From Chloroherpetonaceae bacterium (GTDB lineage: Bacteria > Bacteroidota > Chlorobiia > Chlorobiales > Chloroherpetonaceae), in the NCBI GenBank assembly GCA_028277445.1, contig JANQGG010000009.1, positions 50,707-114,706 of the forward strand: DNA of 64,000 nucleotides, written 5' to 3'. The position numbers and the translations under genes were made by a program. The notes below the pieces were generated by a model. It had not been told where the DNA came from. It ran no database searches and saw only the letters and a program-made list of their open reading frames with translations. Below, piece by piece: positions 25,975-35,596 of this stretch (position 1 is the first letter of the stretch; each line of letters starts with the position of its first letter).

Positions 25975-26784
25975 TTACGCTTCAACGGTGAGCGCTTCTT
26001 CAAATAAACGTTCATGAACCACAATACGTCCGCATGTTTCGCACGAATAAAACCCGCCTTGCAGAATAAAGGCATGCCGGTTTGTCGGAACATAGGTGTT
26101 GCAACCACTGCACGCATGGCGATGAAGTTTTACGATCGCATTTTGAACGCCGCCGTTTCTTAGGTGATCGTATTTATCCAGGATTGGTTTCGCCTGATCT
26201 TGAACTACCGAGCGCTGTTTTGTGATTTTTTCTTCGATGAGTTTAACTTCGTCTTGCGTTTCCTCGATAATCTCTTTGAGCTCCTGTTTTTTACCATCCA
26301 ACTCTTGTTTGACATCAACAAGTTGGCTGTCTAACACATCGGTTGGCATCATATCGTCGGTCAGTTCATCATAACGATTTTCATCCATTAATTTACGGCC
26401 CCGTTCTTCCTGTTCGGCTTGCCGTTCTTTGTTTTCTTCAATCGTGCGGATTTGAGCTTCAGCTTTTTTTATTTCCTGCTCTTCGTACTCAATTTGCTTT
26501 GAAAGAGCATCGTACTCTTTGTTGTTGCGAGCAGTGGTTTGAGAATCTTTGAATTTTTCAATTTTGCTATTGGCCTGTGCAATTTCATGAAATAGTTTTT
26601 CCTTGAGTTTTAGATTTTCTTCCTCCTGTGTTTTTCGGATTTCCAATTGTTTGGTGATTGAAACGACATCGGTTTCCAAATCATGAATTTCTTCAGGTAG
26701 GCCTTGTTGTTCACTGAGAATTTCATCCAATTCATCATCCAGTAGCTGGAGCTTTACAATCAATTTTAATTTATTATGATCCAC
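25975..26784 (-). CDS. Coiled-coil C4 zinc-ribbon protein (CT398-like)
   Basis: This 269-aa protein has a long coiled coil over residues 1-200 (runs of EEQEIKKAEAQIRTIEENKE type). A C-terminal C4 zinc ribbon follows: CSGCNTYVP, then CETCGRIV, supplying the four Cys ligands. It is the family annotated from chlamydial CT398 and related DUF164 proteins. It is reported in chlamydiae as a partner of sigma-54 and type III secretion proteins, but its role here is unknown. It ends 10 nt before the RNase P RNA, which may therefore be co-transcribed. Confidence 0.85.
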   Translation of the reverse strand: MDHNKLKLIVKLQLLDDELDEILSEQQGLPEEIHDLETDVVSITKQLEIRKTQEEENLKLKEKLFHEIAQANSKIEKFKDSQTTARNNKEYDALSKQIEYEEQEIKKAEAQIRTIEENKERQAEQEERGRKLMDENRYDELTDDMMPTDVLDSQLVDVKQELDGKKQELKEIIEETQDEVKLIEEKITKQRSVVQDQAKPILDKYDHLRNGGVQNAIVKLHRHACSGCNTYVPTNRHAFILQGGFYSCETCGRIVVHERLFEEALTVEA

Positions 26785-26829
26785 AGCATGTAAAGTTTAG
26801 GTTATCAAATACAAATAAAGAAACCTCGA

Positions 26830-26864
26830 AAAAAAAAATGCACCTTTTCCAAAGTGCATTTTTT
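26830..26864 (-). terminator. Terminator after tRNA-Leu
   Basis: An 11-bp stem (AAAAAATGCAC with GTGCATTTTTT) around a 10-nt loop ends in a run of T on the minus strand. It lies about 80 nt downstream of the tRNA and upstream of the zinc-ribbon gene on the same strand. It would also work on the plus strand. Confidence 0.75.
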
Positions 26865-26945
26865 ATAGTAGTATAAAAAATCCTGATTTCATTTCAGGGT
26901 AATACGTTATGTAATTTAATATCATCATGTCCTGACCTTTTTATG

Positions 26946-27027
26946 TGCCCGAAAGGAGATTCGAACTCCTACACCGCTAGGCGCTCGCCCCTGAAACGAG
27001 TGCGTCTACCAATTCCGCCATTCGGGC
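26946..27027 (-). tRNA. tRNA-Leu (anticodon CAG)
   Basis: The minus strand reads GCCCGAATGGCGGAATTGG and ends TCGAATCTCCTTTCGGGC followed by A, closing a 7-bp acceptor stem. The anticodon loop TTCAGGG sits in a CTCGT/GCGAG stem and gives CAG, leucine. A long variable arm (class II) and GTTCGAATC T-loop are present. The 3' CCA is not encoded. Confidence 0.95.
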
Positions 27028-27089
27028 ATTTGAGAAATCTAAAAAAACTTTTTTACTTAAACAATCATTATACGCCAATTTGCATTGTG

Positions 27090-28154
27090 ATGACCAAAGA
27101 GAGATTATCGCGTTTTATCCCGGATATTTCCGAAAAGCTTTCCGATGACGGGGATTTAATTAAAATCCTTGACCATCTTGGAGGCGTTTTGCCTAAATCC
27201 TTGTATAACGTGCAAACAATTGGGATGAGTGAAAACGCACATCCGATAAAAGCCATAATTCTAGGCTCAGGAAATTATAAGGTTTCCATTCTTTCGGGTT
27301 CACATTCCGATGAACCGGTGGGTTATGAAACCTGTTTGGTTTTTTTAAAGATTCTTTTGTCGCATGAGCAGTTTAAGGGGTGGCTAAGCCAATTTACATT
27401 TGTAATTCTACCGGATATCAATCCTGACGGTAGACTTAAGAATGAACTATGGCGAAAGGTTTGGCCGGATTGGAAAGCTTATGTTAAACATGCATTTCGC
27501 GAACCGCCAGGCCGCGATCTGGAATTCGGTTATCCTGACATGCGGCTTGAAAATAAACTGTTATCTCAGTTCTATAAAAAGCATGCCCCTTTTCATTTGC
27601 ACCTCAATTTGCATGGCATGGGTTTTTCGGAAGGTGGTTTATTGTTAATTGATCGCCGGCATATTTCTAAAACCAAAAGACTTCAAGAGCAATTTATCAA
27701 TGCGGTTTTGGAGCGATCATTGCCATTGCACGATCATGATCGTAAAGGCGAAAAGGGCTTTACCTACATCGGGCCCGGTCTGACGACAACCCCCGAATCT
27801 GAGCCCATGAGAGAATTTTTTAAGTCGCAAAACGATTTGGAAACAGCGGCAATCTTTCACGAAACATCAATGGCGTATATTTCCGGGCTTGGTGGAGAAC
27901 CGTTATGCCTGGTTACCGAATTGCCGCTGTTTTTACTCACTCATGCTGCCTACAAGCATCAGCCCGGCCAGCCTTATTTGTACAAATCGTTACGGCAAAA
28001 ATTGCCCGATATTAAAGCCCGGTTAATGCAAAATAAACCTGTTGAAGAGCTATTGGATGGTCTGCAAATACAACCGATTCCGCTTAAAACAGCAGTGGAA
28101 ATTCAGTTGGATATTTTGCAGTTTGCGTTAGAGTATGTTACGATGAACGGTTGA
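27090..28154 (+). CDS. M14-type zinc carboxypeptidase-like protein
   Basis: The frame is open from 26943, but the upstream part is simply the antisense of the tRNA. The ATG at 27090 (MTKERLSRFIPDIS) gives a 354-aa protein. It carries M14 landmarks: GSHSDEPVG for the HxxE zinc site, then DINPDGR and LNLHGMG, which would supply the third His. A later ETSMAY could hold the catalytic Glu. No signal peptide is evident, so it would be cytoplasmic. The substrate is unknown; succinylglutamate desuccinylase-type relatives cannot be excluded. Confidence 0.8.
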   Translation: MTKERLSRFIPDISEKLSDDGDLIKILDHLGGVLPKSLYNVQTIGMSENAHPIKAIILGSGNYKVSILSGSHSDEPVGYETCLVFLKILLSHEQFKGWLSQFTFVILPDINPDGRLKNELWRKVWPDWKAYVKHAFREPPGRDLEFGYPDMRLENKLLSQFYKKHAPFHLHLNLHGMGFSEGGLLLIDRRHISKTKRLQEQFINAVLERSLPLHDHDRKGEKGFTYIGPGLTTTPESEPMREFFKSQNDLETAAIFHETSMAYISGLGGEPLCLVTELPLFLLTHAAYKHQPGQPYLYKSLRQKLPDIKARLMQNKPVEELLDGLQIQPIPLKTAVEIQLDILQFALEYVTMNG

Positions 28155-28167
28155 AATTGCTCAGGGT

Positions 28168-29541
28168 TTAACGCAAATGGTAAGAGAGGCAGTTAAACTT
28201 ACACGGGCACTCTTCGGCAATTTGAATGCCATAAGCCAATTGACCCTTGGCGCGCATTTCATAAAGCTTTGGCACCATTTTATCGCGCAATTGATGCGGA
28301 CTGATTGGGTTAATGTAAATACCTGTGTTGCCTTCGAATCCGGCAGGAATATTAATACGCCATTTAATCAGAATACGCCACGGGATGTTATAGACGGCAT
28401 CAATCGGGGTGTAATTCCATTCTTCATTACACGATATTGTACTTCCCATAGCGGCGTGACAGGCGTGAACCAAATCACTGATCCCTCGAATCTCATCATT
28501 TGTATGCTCATGCGGCCGAGAATGATGCGATTTTGAATACACGGCAATGGTTGGGTAACGATGTCCGATAGCGCAATAAGCAAGCGCATAATCGTTTTCG
28601 GCAAACACAAGATTGTGATGAATGGCGAAATTAGGCCCAAACTCATTAAAGATGTTCGGATTATTTCGCACCATGTGAATTTGGTTTTCAATGTTCAACG
28701 ACCAGCTATCCAATCCGACAAGCTGTTTATGGAGATGATCGAACGACGCTCCGGCAGGTTTGAGCCAATTCTGGAAGACGCTCACATAACGCACGTATCG
28801 GTTATTGGTATAAACATCGGAAAGGGAATTGATGGTAAACCTAAAATACTGAAAATGTTCTTCAGGCGTTAATTCACCGGAATTATTAAGCTGGCTATCG
28901 TAACGAACATTGGGTTTGTAGTGCCGCTTGGCAATAATTAAATCATGGCTACCACCGAAAAAGGCATTGGCAATGGCGAGCTTTTCATCCACCGACATAA
29001 ATTTGATTTCGTCGGCATTTTTACCTTGCCGCGAAAGTTTATAATCAACCACTTTTATAACATGTTCAATACCTTCCTGATCGCTAAGGTATTTTTCACG
29101 CCACTCCAGTTGATTTTTGGTCATTTTGAAATTGTAGTTCTGTTGCCAGTAGTTTAAGGTTACAATTTCAAACAAGTTTGGCGTTCTGCGAAATTCAGCC
29201 GTTGTTTCGTCATACTCAGTTGCCTGGATTTTTTCCACCAACTCGTAAGAGTTATTCCGGTATATGATTCTGGATTTTTCGGGAGGTGTTTCGTAATAAC
29301 GCGATTCGCAAAATGAACAATAATCTTCAGTATCCTTGATTTCAACCGGTTTTGCAGTATTGGGGATTTCGTTATCCAAAGGTTTGTTGCTGCGTCCGGG
29401 AACAGACCAAACCTCAGTACCTGTAAAAGGATTGATTTGTTTTATAGTCCCATCCGGCATGTAATGGTAGTAGACATCATAGCGCATCAAAGGCACACTA
29501 CCCACTACATCTTCAACATATTGCTTCTTAGGTCTAGTCAT
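28168..29541 (-). CDS. DUF4921 family, GalT/HIT-like nucleotidyltransferase
   Basis: The 457-aa protein starts with a basic MTRPKKQYVEDVVGSVPLM and contains CSFCESRYYETPPEK near residue 75, a possible metal site. A later FDHLHKQLVGLDSW supplies the HxHxQ motif of galactose-1-phosphate uridylyltransferase-like (HIT superfamily) enzymes. Near the C-terminus CPCKFNCLSYHLR adds more Cys. These features fit the DUF4921 family, whose substrate is unknown. Its 3' end is 13 nt from the convergent peptidase gene. Confidence 0.8.
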   Translation of the reverse strand: MTRPKKQYVEDVVGSVPLMRYDVYYHYMPDGTIKQINPFTGTEVWSVPGRSNKPLDNEIPNTAKPVEIKDTEDYCSFCESRYYETPPEKSRIIYRNNSYELVEKIQATEYDETTAEFRRTPNLFEIVTLNYWQQNYNFKMTKNQLEWREKYLSDQEGIEHVIKVVDYKLSRQGKNADEIKFMSVDEKLAIANAFFGGSHDLIIAKRHYKPNVRYDSQLNNSGELTPEEHFQYFRFTINSLSDVYTNNRYVRYVSVFQNWLKPAGASFDHLHKQLVGLDSWSLNIENQIHMVRNNPNIFNEFGPNFAIHHNLVFAENDYALAYCAIGHRYPTIAVYSKSHHSRPHEHTNDEIRGISDLVHACHAAMGSTISCNEEWNYTPIDAVYNIPWRILIKWRINIPAGFEGNTGIYINPISPHQLRDKMVPKLYEMRAKGQLAYGIQIAEECPCKFNCLSYHLR

Positions 29542-29605
29542 GGACGCTATCTAATTGGTTGATCGTATAATATAGGATGAAACTAATAAAACGATAACTT
29601 CTAAG

Positions 29606-29681
29606 AATCTCTTGATTTAAATCTGTTTCAATTTACAACATCATTGACTTACAATCAATAAGGCTGAGCAATCAAGAGATT
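29606..29681. repeat. 12-bp inverted repeat upstream of the DUF4921 gene
   Basis: AATCTCTTGATT (29606-29617) and AATCAAGAGATT (29670-29681) are exact complements with a 52-nt spacer. It lies between two minus-strand genes and could be a hairpin, an operator pair or part of a small RNA; nothing favours one. Confidence 0.4.
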
Positions 29682-29708
29682 TATTTATTAAAACGTTCAA
29701 ATGACCGG

Positions 29709-32609
29709 TCAATCAATGTAAAATGTGCGTTTGGATTGAAAAATCCCCTTCGATGTATCTTCAAATCGAATAGAGCCTTTGCGTTTATATCCGGGTGGAA
29801 TGTCTTTTGACGAGGGTAAATTTATAGTAACGCGTTGCGGAATGTATGGGTACAAATCAAATGCACCGGGTGTGCATTCTAAAATGTTAGATTTTACCTG
29901 GTGCGTTTCTTCAACGCTAAATGCAATTGCGTCGCCGCGATCGGCATGAGCAAAACCATAATGAATTTCAAAGAAGACGGTCAGCGAGTCCTGAGATTTA
30001 TCGGGATGATAAAAAAACAGCTCTTCGTAAGGATTGTCTAATGTTCTAGATGTGATTTTTTTCCCCGAACTATCAACAACCATAAGCGAGGCATCGGTGT
30101 TTTTGTTGTAATTCTTGTTACTGACGATAAATTTTAAATGGCAAGTCTGTGTGTTTTTGAACAGCCGTATTGGTTTTCTATAAACCTGTGGTGAATAAAT
30201 GGAATCGGACCATGTTTTGCTGAAGCCTTCATAACTTCCCGTAACCGAACCATATATTTTTTTTATGCCCGAGTTGGTAATTGAAAAAACAAGCTGATCC
30301 GAATAGGTTTCCAGATGCGAGATATCGATAGACTCGATGGCAGCTTCGAGTCCGAAACGAAATGATTTCGGGGTAGAAAACCGATCAGCTTCAACAACCA
30401 CTTCATAAACACCCGGTTTTAATTGCTTGCCGGAAATGTACTCGTCCGTGAAACGTTCATCATTTGTCATTGTTGGAATGTATCCGGCCACTTTACCATT
30501 TGGATCAACGATTGAACCGCTAAGGTTCAAACCCTTTTTTTGATTGGAAATTAACTTTACTCTAAACGAGGTGGCGTAATGCGGAACGGCAAAATAGTAT
30601 CGCTTAAGCCTGCCGGCATTGATTCGTTGATTGGGGATGCTTCTCTGATAATCATTTTGAGCTGTAAACGTGTAAGGCACAATAATGGTGTTGTGCAGTT
30701 CAAACTCAATATCTTTTGATCGCTTTTTTCTGAGTCTTTTTGCAGCATTTTTATGAGAGGCTTTTGCAGTGATGACGCCGTGATAGATGCCCGGTTTTTT
30801 CAATAAGCGTTTGTTGTAGAGCACGCTTATCGGTTTTTGCTTTTTGCCTTTTAAAAAAATTGTTTTTTGCAAGGGTTTCAACCAACGCTGGTTGGATTCC
30901 AGTTGGTAGATGCGGAAAAATGAAGTTATTTCCTTTTTAGAATAGGATTTGGGAAAATCAGCCGAAACATAGAAGACTTTTTTGAAGTCAATGTCTTCTA
31001 ATGAACTTGAGCGATAATAAGCGCTGGGGGTGTAGACTCGTGAGCCCAAATTCGGAGACAAGGTTTTTATGGAATAATCCACTAACGATTTGGTAAAACC
31101 GAATTTTCGATAGGCTTTAAGCGTTTGATAGGTTTTTGGCAAATTCAACAAACCGCTCCCATAATCGAGGGGTATATAGCCATCCAACGGATTGGCTGAG
31201 GCTTTTAGTGCGGTTTTGATGATGCGTTGCGGATAATGCCCGTTTGCAAATCCAACCGAGTCGTCTTGTTGAATGGCGCTTAGTAAGAGCGCAATGGACC
31301 CGGCCACGTAAGGGGAAGCCATGCTTGTACCGCTACTGATGGTGCGATAGGCGTATCCAGGAACCGTTGAGTGCGCCGAACCGGGCGCAACAATATCGGG
31401 TTTTGGAACTTCGCCGCCTCGACTGCTGAAATTCCACAATTGATGGGTTACTTGCTGCGAACCAAATGTGTTTTGTGCAATATCTTTATTAAGAAGCGCG
31501 CCAACCGATATGGAAAATCTGGAAGCGGCAGGCAGCCCGGTAGAAGAAATACCCGGCCCTTCATTCCCATTGGATAAGCATACATATAAATTGGGATGAT
31601 GTTGTATCAGGCTATCGATGTAGCGTTCGATTTGAGCCTGTCCTTCAATCACAGATGGTATTCCAAAGCTCATGTTAATGACTACAGGTTTGGGTTGAGA
31701 TTTGGAGAGCTTAGCACCAAACAGGAATGCACGGGCAATGCTGCCGGGGGTGGTTAAATCGCCGATATTGCCTTTGCTGATTTTACAACTGATGATCTCG
31801 GCGCCCGGAGCAATTCCGTTGAATGTTTCTTGTTGATCGGCAGCATAGATGTTGTGTCCGGCAGCAATGCCCGCCACATGCGTGCCATGTGAACTATCAT
31901 CAAAATGGAAAACAAGCTTATGCTCATTTGGGTAAATATTGATGGCGCATGTGGGTAACGCTGGATTTTCGCCAGGTTTTTTGGAAAATAAAAACGTTTG
32001 AAACTGTTTTTTATAGGATTGAATCGGCAACTCGTTGCCTAAATCGCCGTCTTGATCGGTATCCACAATGGCTACATATCCCGAATCGCTTTTAAAAACA
32101 ACACATCCGAATTTAGCTTGGCATTTACCATCGCCATCAAAGTCCCGAAAATCGGAATTTTGAAAGTGTTTTTCATCAAAAATGCCGATTTCAAGCGTAG
32201 AATCCGTAGGCTGAATATTAAAGGCTTCAAGCCCTGATAATTCCAGGGTTTTAGCGCTATCGGAAACGCTAAGCGAGGTATCGGTAAAACTAATAATTGG
32301 TCGTGAGGTTTTAAGATCGCCGCCGCCCGAAAAATCGCGAACATCAATAACCTTTCGCGCGCCCATGCTGGTTGTAAGCAAACCGGGTATGCCCATATCA
32401 ACGCCGGTATCTAAAATCATAATGATAACACCACGCCCGTCGGCTGTTGGTTGATCCTTCAAAAAACGATCAACGCCGCAAGTGGACTTTGAGATAAAAC
32501 TCCATGGATCGGGTGTTTCTGAATTGGATTTGCCAAAAAGTGGATTGAAACCGGGAATGAAAAGGAGAGAAAAAACAATGCCAAATGAAACGAAGGTGCG
32601 TCCTAACAT
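29709..32609 (-). CDS. Tripeptidyl-peptidase II-like S8 subtilase, exported
   Basis: The frame is open from 32636 but those codons lie in a terminator, so I start at the ATG 32609 (MLGRTFVSF...), giving 966 aa. A signal peptide spans about the first 27 residues (LLFIPG then FGKS). The catalytic triad is Asp67 (LDTGVD), His241 (HGTHVAG) and Ser429 (GTSMASP). Between Asp and His is an insertion of about 170 residues, as in tripeptidyl peptidase II; the LDTGVDMGIPGL and VIDVRDFSGGGD around it also fit TPP II. A C-terminal extension of about 530 residues follows, probably beta-sandwich domains. It should act in the periplasm or outside the cell. Confidence 0.88.
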   Translation of the reverse strand: MLGRTFVSFGIVFSLLFIPGFNPLFGKSNSETPDPWSFISKSTCGVDRFLKDQPTADGRGVIIMILDTGVDMGIPGLLTTSMGARKVIDVRDFSGGGDLKTSRPIISFTDTSLSVSDSAKTLELSGLEAFNIQPTDSTLEIGIFDEKHFQNSDFRDFDGDGKCQAKFGCVVFKSDSGYVAIVDTDQDGDLGNELPIQSYKKQFQTFLFSKKPGENPALPTCAINIYPNEHKLVFHFDDSSHGTHVAGIAAGHNIYAADQQETFNGIAPGAEIISCKISKGNIGDLTTPGSIARAFLFGAKLSKSQPKPVVINMSFGIPSVIEGQAQIERYIDSLIQHHPNLYVCLSNGNEGPGISSTGLPAASRFSISVGALLNKDIAQNTFGSQQVTHQLWNFSSRGGEVPKPDIVAPGSAHSTVPGYAYRTISSGTSMASPYVAGSIALLLSAIQQDDSVGFANGHYPQRIIKTALKASANPLDGYIPLDYGSGLLNLPKTYQTLKAYRKFGFTKSLVDYSIKTLSPNLGSRVYTPSAYYRSSSLEDIDFKKVFYVSADFPKSYSKKEITSFFRIYQLESNQRWLKPLQKTIFLKGKKQKPISVLYNKRLLKKPGIYHGVITAKASHKNAAKRLRKKRSKDIEFELHNTIIVPYTFTAQNDYQRSIPNQRINAGRLKRYYFAVPHYATSFRVKLISNQKKGLNLSGSIVDPNGKVAGYIPTMTNDERFTDEYISGKQLKPGVYEVVVEADRFSTPKSFRFGLEAAIESIDISHLETYSDQLVFSITNSGIKKIYGSVTGSYEGFSKTWSDSIYSPQVYRKPIRLFKNTQTCHLKFIVSNKNYNKNTDASLMVVDSSGKKITSRTLDNPYEELFFYHPDKSQDSLTVFFEIHYGFAHADRGDAIAFSVEETHQVKSNILECTPGAFDLYPYIPQRVTINLPSSKDIPPGYKRKGSIRFEDTSKGIFQSKRTFYID

Positions 32610-32612
32610 ATT

Positions 32613-32643
32613 AAAAAGGGCGTAATTGTTAAACAATACGCCC
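32613..32643 (-). terminator. rpmG terminator
   Basis: GGGCGTATTGTT pairs with AACAATTACGCCC (one bulged base) and TTTTT follows on the minus strand. It lies between rpmG and the subtilase, and is the reason for rejecting the upstream start at 32636. Confidence 0.75.
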
Positions 32644-32676
32644 TAAGATACTTTCAAAACCGTTGGAGGCCAAACT

Positions 32677-32859
32677 TTATTTTATTTCTTTATGCAGCGT
32701 ATGTCGCCTGAGATTAGGATTGTATTTTTTTAATTCCAAACGCTCAGGATTATTTTTTTTGTTCTTCGTGGTTGAATACCGAGAGACCACAGCGCCTTCT
32801 TTTTTTGCTTCCGTACACTCAAGCGTAATAACCAGACGATTTCCTTTTCCTTTTGCCAT
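32677..32859 (-). CDS. rpmG: 50S ribosomal protein L33
   Basis: The 60-aa basic protein matches L33: [19 protein letters not shown], then [19 protein letters not shown] and the end [10 protein letters not shown]. It has one Cys and no CxxC pair, so it is the zinc-free type. It is part of the large subunit near the E site. Its terminator is at 32613-32643. No ribosomal partner gene is adjacent. Confidence 0.93.
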   Translation of the reverse strand: MAKGKGNRLVITLECTEAKKEGAVVSRYSTTKNKKNNPERLELKKYNPNLRRHTLHKEIK

Positions 32860-33326
32860 TTTTAGTAAAAAATTGTCCGTTTGATATTTTATAAAAAGCT
32901 GAATATAGCATTAATTCATTAAAAATTCTATCTAAATAAGACGGTCTCTAAAAAAAGTCTGCTATATTTGGGTTTTAATCCCTTGTTTACTCTGTTGTGG
33001 GGCCAATACCCCCTTAGCTTTATGAGAATATGCAATTTAAGATTAGGTTAGAATCTTAGTGAAAGATCAAAAATTATGCTGCAGGATGCCGGATCAAGTC
33101 CGGTATGACTTCAGGTACCCCGTTGGCTTGCCTCGGGTAGTTTATTCTGAGTTAAAAGTTTCATAATGAAGAAGGTCATTCCTGACATAAAGGTAAAAAA
33201 TTTGGGTATTTTCGTATGGATTTAACAACTTAAAGCCTCTTTTGTGTGTCATACAACTATATGTCTTTTCGCTCTAGACGCTAGCTATATTAACTATATC
33301 TTTAAAACTAAAAAAATTAAGGACTC
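32860..33326. other. Gene-less region with palindromic repeats
   Basis: No gene is seen. A repeat-type palindrome CCGGA-TCAAG-TCCGG lies at 33089-33103, and an imperfect hairpin TACCCCG...CTCGGGTA at 33116-33139, both of dispersed-repeat style. The right end must hold the lysA promoter. Confidence 0.5.
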
Positions 33327-34577
33327 GTGCCACTAGATTCATTTTTTCATTATCACAGTAACGAATTATTTTGCGAAGGGTTAAGCCTTTCGGAGCTTGC
33401 TCAGGAATATGGAACGCCATTGTTTGTAACCAGCCGTTCAAGTATTCTTCATCAATACCATCGGTTTGAAAACGCCTTTAAGGCGCTTAATCACTTAACA
33501 TGCTATTCGGTTAAGGCCAATTTTAATTTATCTATCATTAAAACGCTCATGGCCGAAGGTAGCGGCTTTGATGTAAATTCCGGTGGGGAGTTGTACCGAG
33601 CATTAACGACTGGCGCCAGTCCTGAAAAAATTATCATGGCTGGCGTTGGCAAAACAGCCGAGGAAATTGAATATGCCATTAATTCATCGTTATTGATGAT
33701 TAAAGCCGAATCGCATTCGGAGTTAAAGGTGATTAATGACATTGCCGGACGCTTGAACAAAACGGTTCGTGTTGGCGTTCGCATTAACCCCAATGTAATG
33801 GCTGAAACACATCCCTATATTACCACAGGTAATAGTGAAGAGAAATTCGGCATAGATGAAGTGCTTTCGGAGGAAACCTTCTCGTTGATTAAAACCCTTA
33901 AAAACATTCGGCTCGTGGGTTTGGATATGCATATCGGCTCTCAAATTTTTGATACCGTGCCATATTATGAAGCCACATTAAAACTTCTTGGCGTGAAAAA
34001 TATTGCCGAAGGCATGGGGTTTAAAATTGAGCACATTGATATTGGCGGTGGATTTCCGATCACCTATCACGATGGCAAAGAAGCAACGTCGGTTGAGGAT
34101 TTTGCCAAAAAACTGGTACCGATCCTGAAAAATGCTAACGCTCAGATCATCTTTGAGCCCGGACGCTTTATAGTAGGGAACTCAACGGTTTTGCTTTCAA
34201 AAGTGCTGTATCGGAAAGAAAATTACAAGCATAAACTCTTTTTGATTTTAGATAGCGCCATAACCGAGCTTATCAGGCCATCGCTTTACCAGGCGCATCA
34301 TGATATTTATGCCGTTAAAAAAACAGGTCAGCAGATCGTTGCCGATATTGTTGGCCCGGTTTGTGAAACCGGCGACTTTTTTGCACGAAAACGAGAACTG
34401 GATAACTGTCAGGAAGGTGACTATTTAGCCGTTTTATCATCCGGTGCATATGGCGCGGTGATGAGCAGCAATTACAATGCCCGCAGGCGAGCAGCCGAGG
34501 TTTTGGTCAATGATACCGAGGTTCAATTGATTCGCAGGCGTGATACTTACGAACAAATGGTTCAGAACGAGATTTAA
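33327..34577 (+). CDS. lysA: Diaminopimelate decarboxylase
   Basis: This 416-aa PLP enzyme makes L-lysine from meso-diaminopimelate. The PLP Lys is K63 in YSVKANFN. The HIGSQI motif and GGGFPITY follow. Later come FEPGRFIVG and the active-site CETGDFFARKREL, with GAYGAVMSSNYN near the end. The start is GTG at 33327, because the family begins near the segment DSFFHYHSNELFCEG. The metalloenzyme gene follows after 24 nt, so the two are probably co-transcribed. Confidence 0.94.
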   Translation: MPLDSFFHYHSNELFCEGLSLSELAQEYGTPLFVTSRSSILHQYHRFENAFKALNHLTCYSVKANFNLSIIKTLMAEGSGFDVNSGGELYRALTTGASPEKIIMAGVGKTAEEIEYAINSSLLMIKAESHSELKVINDIAGRLNKTVRVGVRINPNVMAETHPYITTGNSEEKFGIDEVLSEETFSLIKTLKNIRLVGLDMHIGSQIFDTVPYYEATLKLLGVKNIAEGMGFKIEHIDIGGGFPITYHDGKEATSVEDFAKKLVPILKNANAQIIFEPGRFIVGNSTVLLSKVLYRKENYKHKLFLILDSAITELIRPSLYQAHHDIYAVKKTGQQIVADIVGPVCETGDFFARKRELDNCQEGDYLAVLSSGAYGAVMSSNYNARRRAAEVLVNDTEVQLIRRRDTYEQMVQNEI

Positions 34578-34601
34578 AGCGTTACTTAAATTTATAACGG
34601 T

Positions 34602-35567
34602 ATGAAGTTAATCTTTGTGTTTTTAGATGGCGTTGGGTTGGCTGAGCCCTCTTCAGCTAACCCGTTTTATAAAACGCCGATGGCCAAACTTAAAGAAAAG
34701 CACGGGATTGAATTTTTAAGCGAATCGGCTAGCATTTCTCATCATGACCTTGTTTTCAAGCCCATTGATGCATCATGTCAGGTGAAAGGAATCGGGCAAA
34801 GCGGAACGGGGCAGTTTTCGATATATACCGGTTTAAACGGATCAGTACGCTTTGGCAGGCATCACGGGCCTTTTTTGCCTTCCGCTTTAAGAGAAACACT
34901 GGCTGATTGCAACATTTTTGCTCAGTTGAAATTGTTATCGAAAACCACGTGTTACGCCAACGCATATCCACGTCGATTTGTTCGGATGTGCAAAATGTTG
35001 AGAGATCGAGGGAAAATCCGAAGTTCTGTACTTTTTGAAGCGGCGGTTTTGGAAAAAGTGGCTATACTTGGGGCAGAGGAACTTAAGCGCCATGAGGCGG
35101 TTTCAGGCGATATTATTAATCATTGGTGGGGTGTGAATGCAGAGGATGGCGATCCTGAAATAAAGAGAATTCAACCGGAGCAGGCGGCGCAAAATTTAAT
35201 AAAGCTTTCCGAAAAGCATGATGCGGTCTTTTATGAGTATTTCCATACCGATTTGTGCGGCCACGGTCGAATAACAGCAACGGCTTCGGAAATTATCGCT
35301 CGTCTTGATGGTTTTTTAAGTGAGATTTTACATCATCTTCCACCCCACACCTTATTTGTATTAACGAGCGATCATGGCAATTTTGAAGATGATTCCCACT
35401 ATCATCATACCCAAAATCCGGTTCCGCTTTTAGTAAAAGGAAAGCATGCCGATGTGTTTCAAGATTTAGAGGCTATTCATCAAATTGTACCGGCTTATAT
35501 AAATCTCCTCAAAACATTAAATCAAACAACACCACTTGATGGCGAAACCGGCGTGCAAGTGGCTTGA
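34602..35567 (+). CDS. Phosphoglycerate mutase-like metalloenzyme (alkaline phosphatase superfamily)
   Basis: The 321-aa protein begins FVFLDGVGLAEPSSANPF, with a metal Asp. The nucleophile region is GQSGTGQFSIYTG, and LTSDHGNFED supplies a metal Asp-His pair. HTDLCGHGR supplies further ligands. This is the metalloenzyme clan of phosphopentomutase and cofactor-independent phosphoglycerate mutase. It is shorter than iPGM (about 510 aa) and lacks the large inserted domain, so the substrate is unknown. It follows lysA by 24 nt. Confidence 0.8.
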   Translation: MKLIFVFLDGVGLAEPSSANPFYKTPMAKLKEKHGIEFLSESASISHHDLVFKPIDASCQVKGIGQSGTGQFSIYTGLNGSVRFGRHHGPFLPSALRETLADCNIFAQLKLLSKTTCYANAYPRRFVRMCKMLRDRGKIRSSVLFEAAVLEKVAILGAEELKRHEAVSGDIINHWWGVNAEDGDPEIKRIQPEQAAQNLIKLSEKHDAVFYEYFHTDLCGHGRITATASEIIARLDGFLSEILHHLPPHTLFVLTSDHGNFEDDSHYHHTQNPVPLLVKGKHADVFQDLEAIHQIVPAYINLLKTLNQTTPLDGETGVQVA

Positions 35568-35596
35568 AGTTGATGGGCGTATTTGATGAATAAGAA

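Noticed and set aside
26943..27089. N-terminal extension of the M14 peptidase frame
   Set aside because: It is the antisense translation of the tRNA-Leu gene. The ATG at 27090 gives a normal protein.
32610..32636. Upstream ATG for the subtilase
   Set aside because: The codons lie inside the rpmG terminator hairpin, and the ATG at 32609 starts a good signal peptide.
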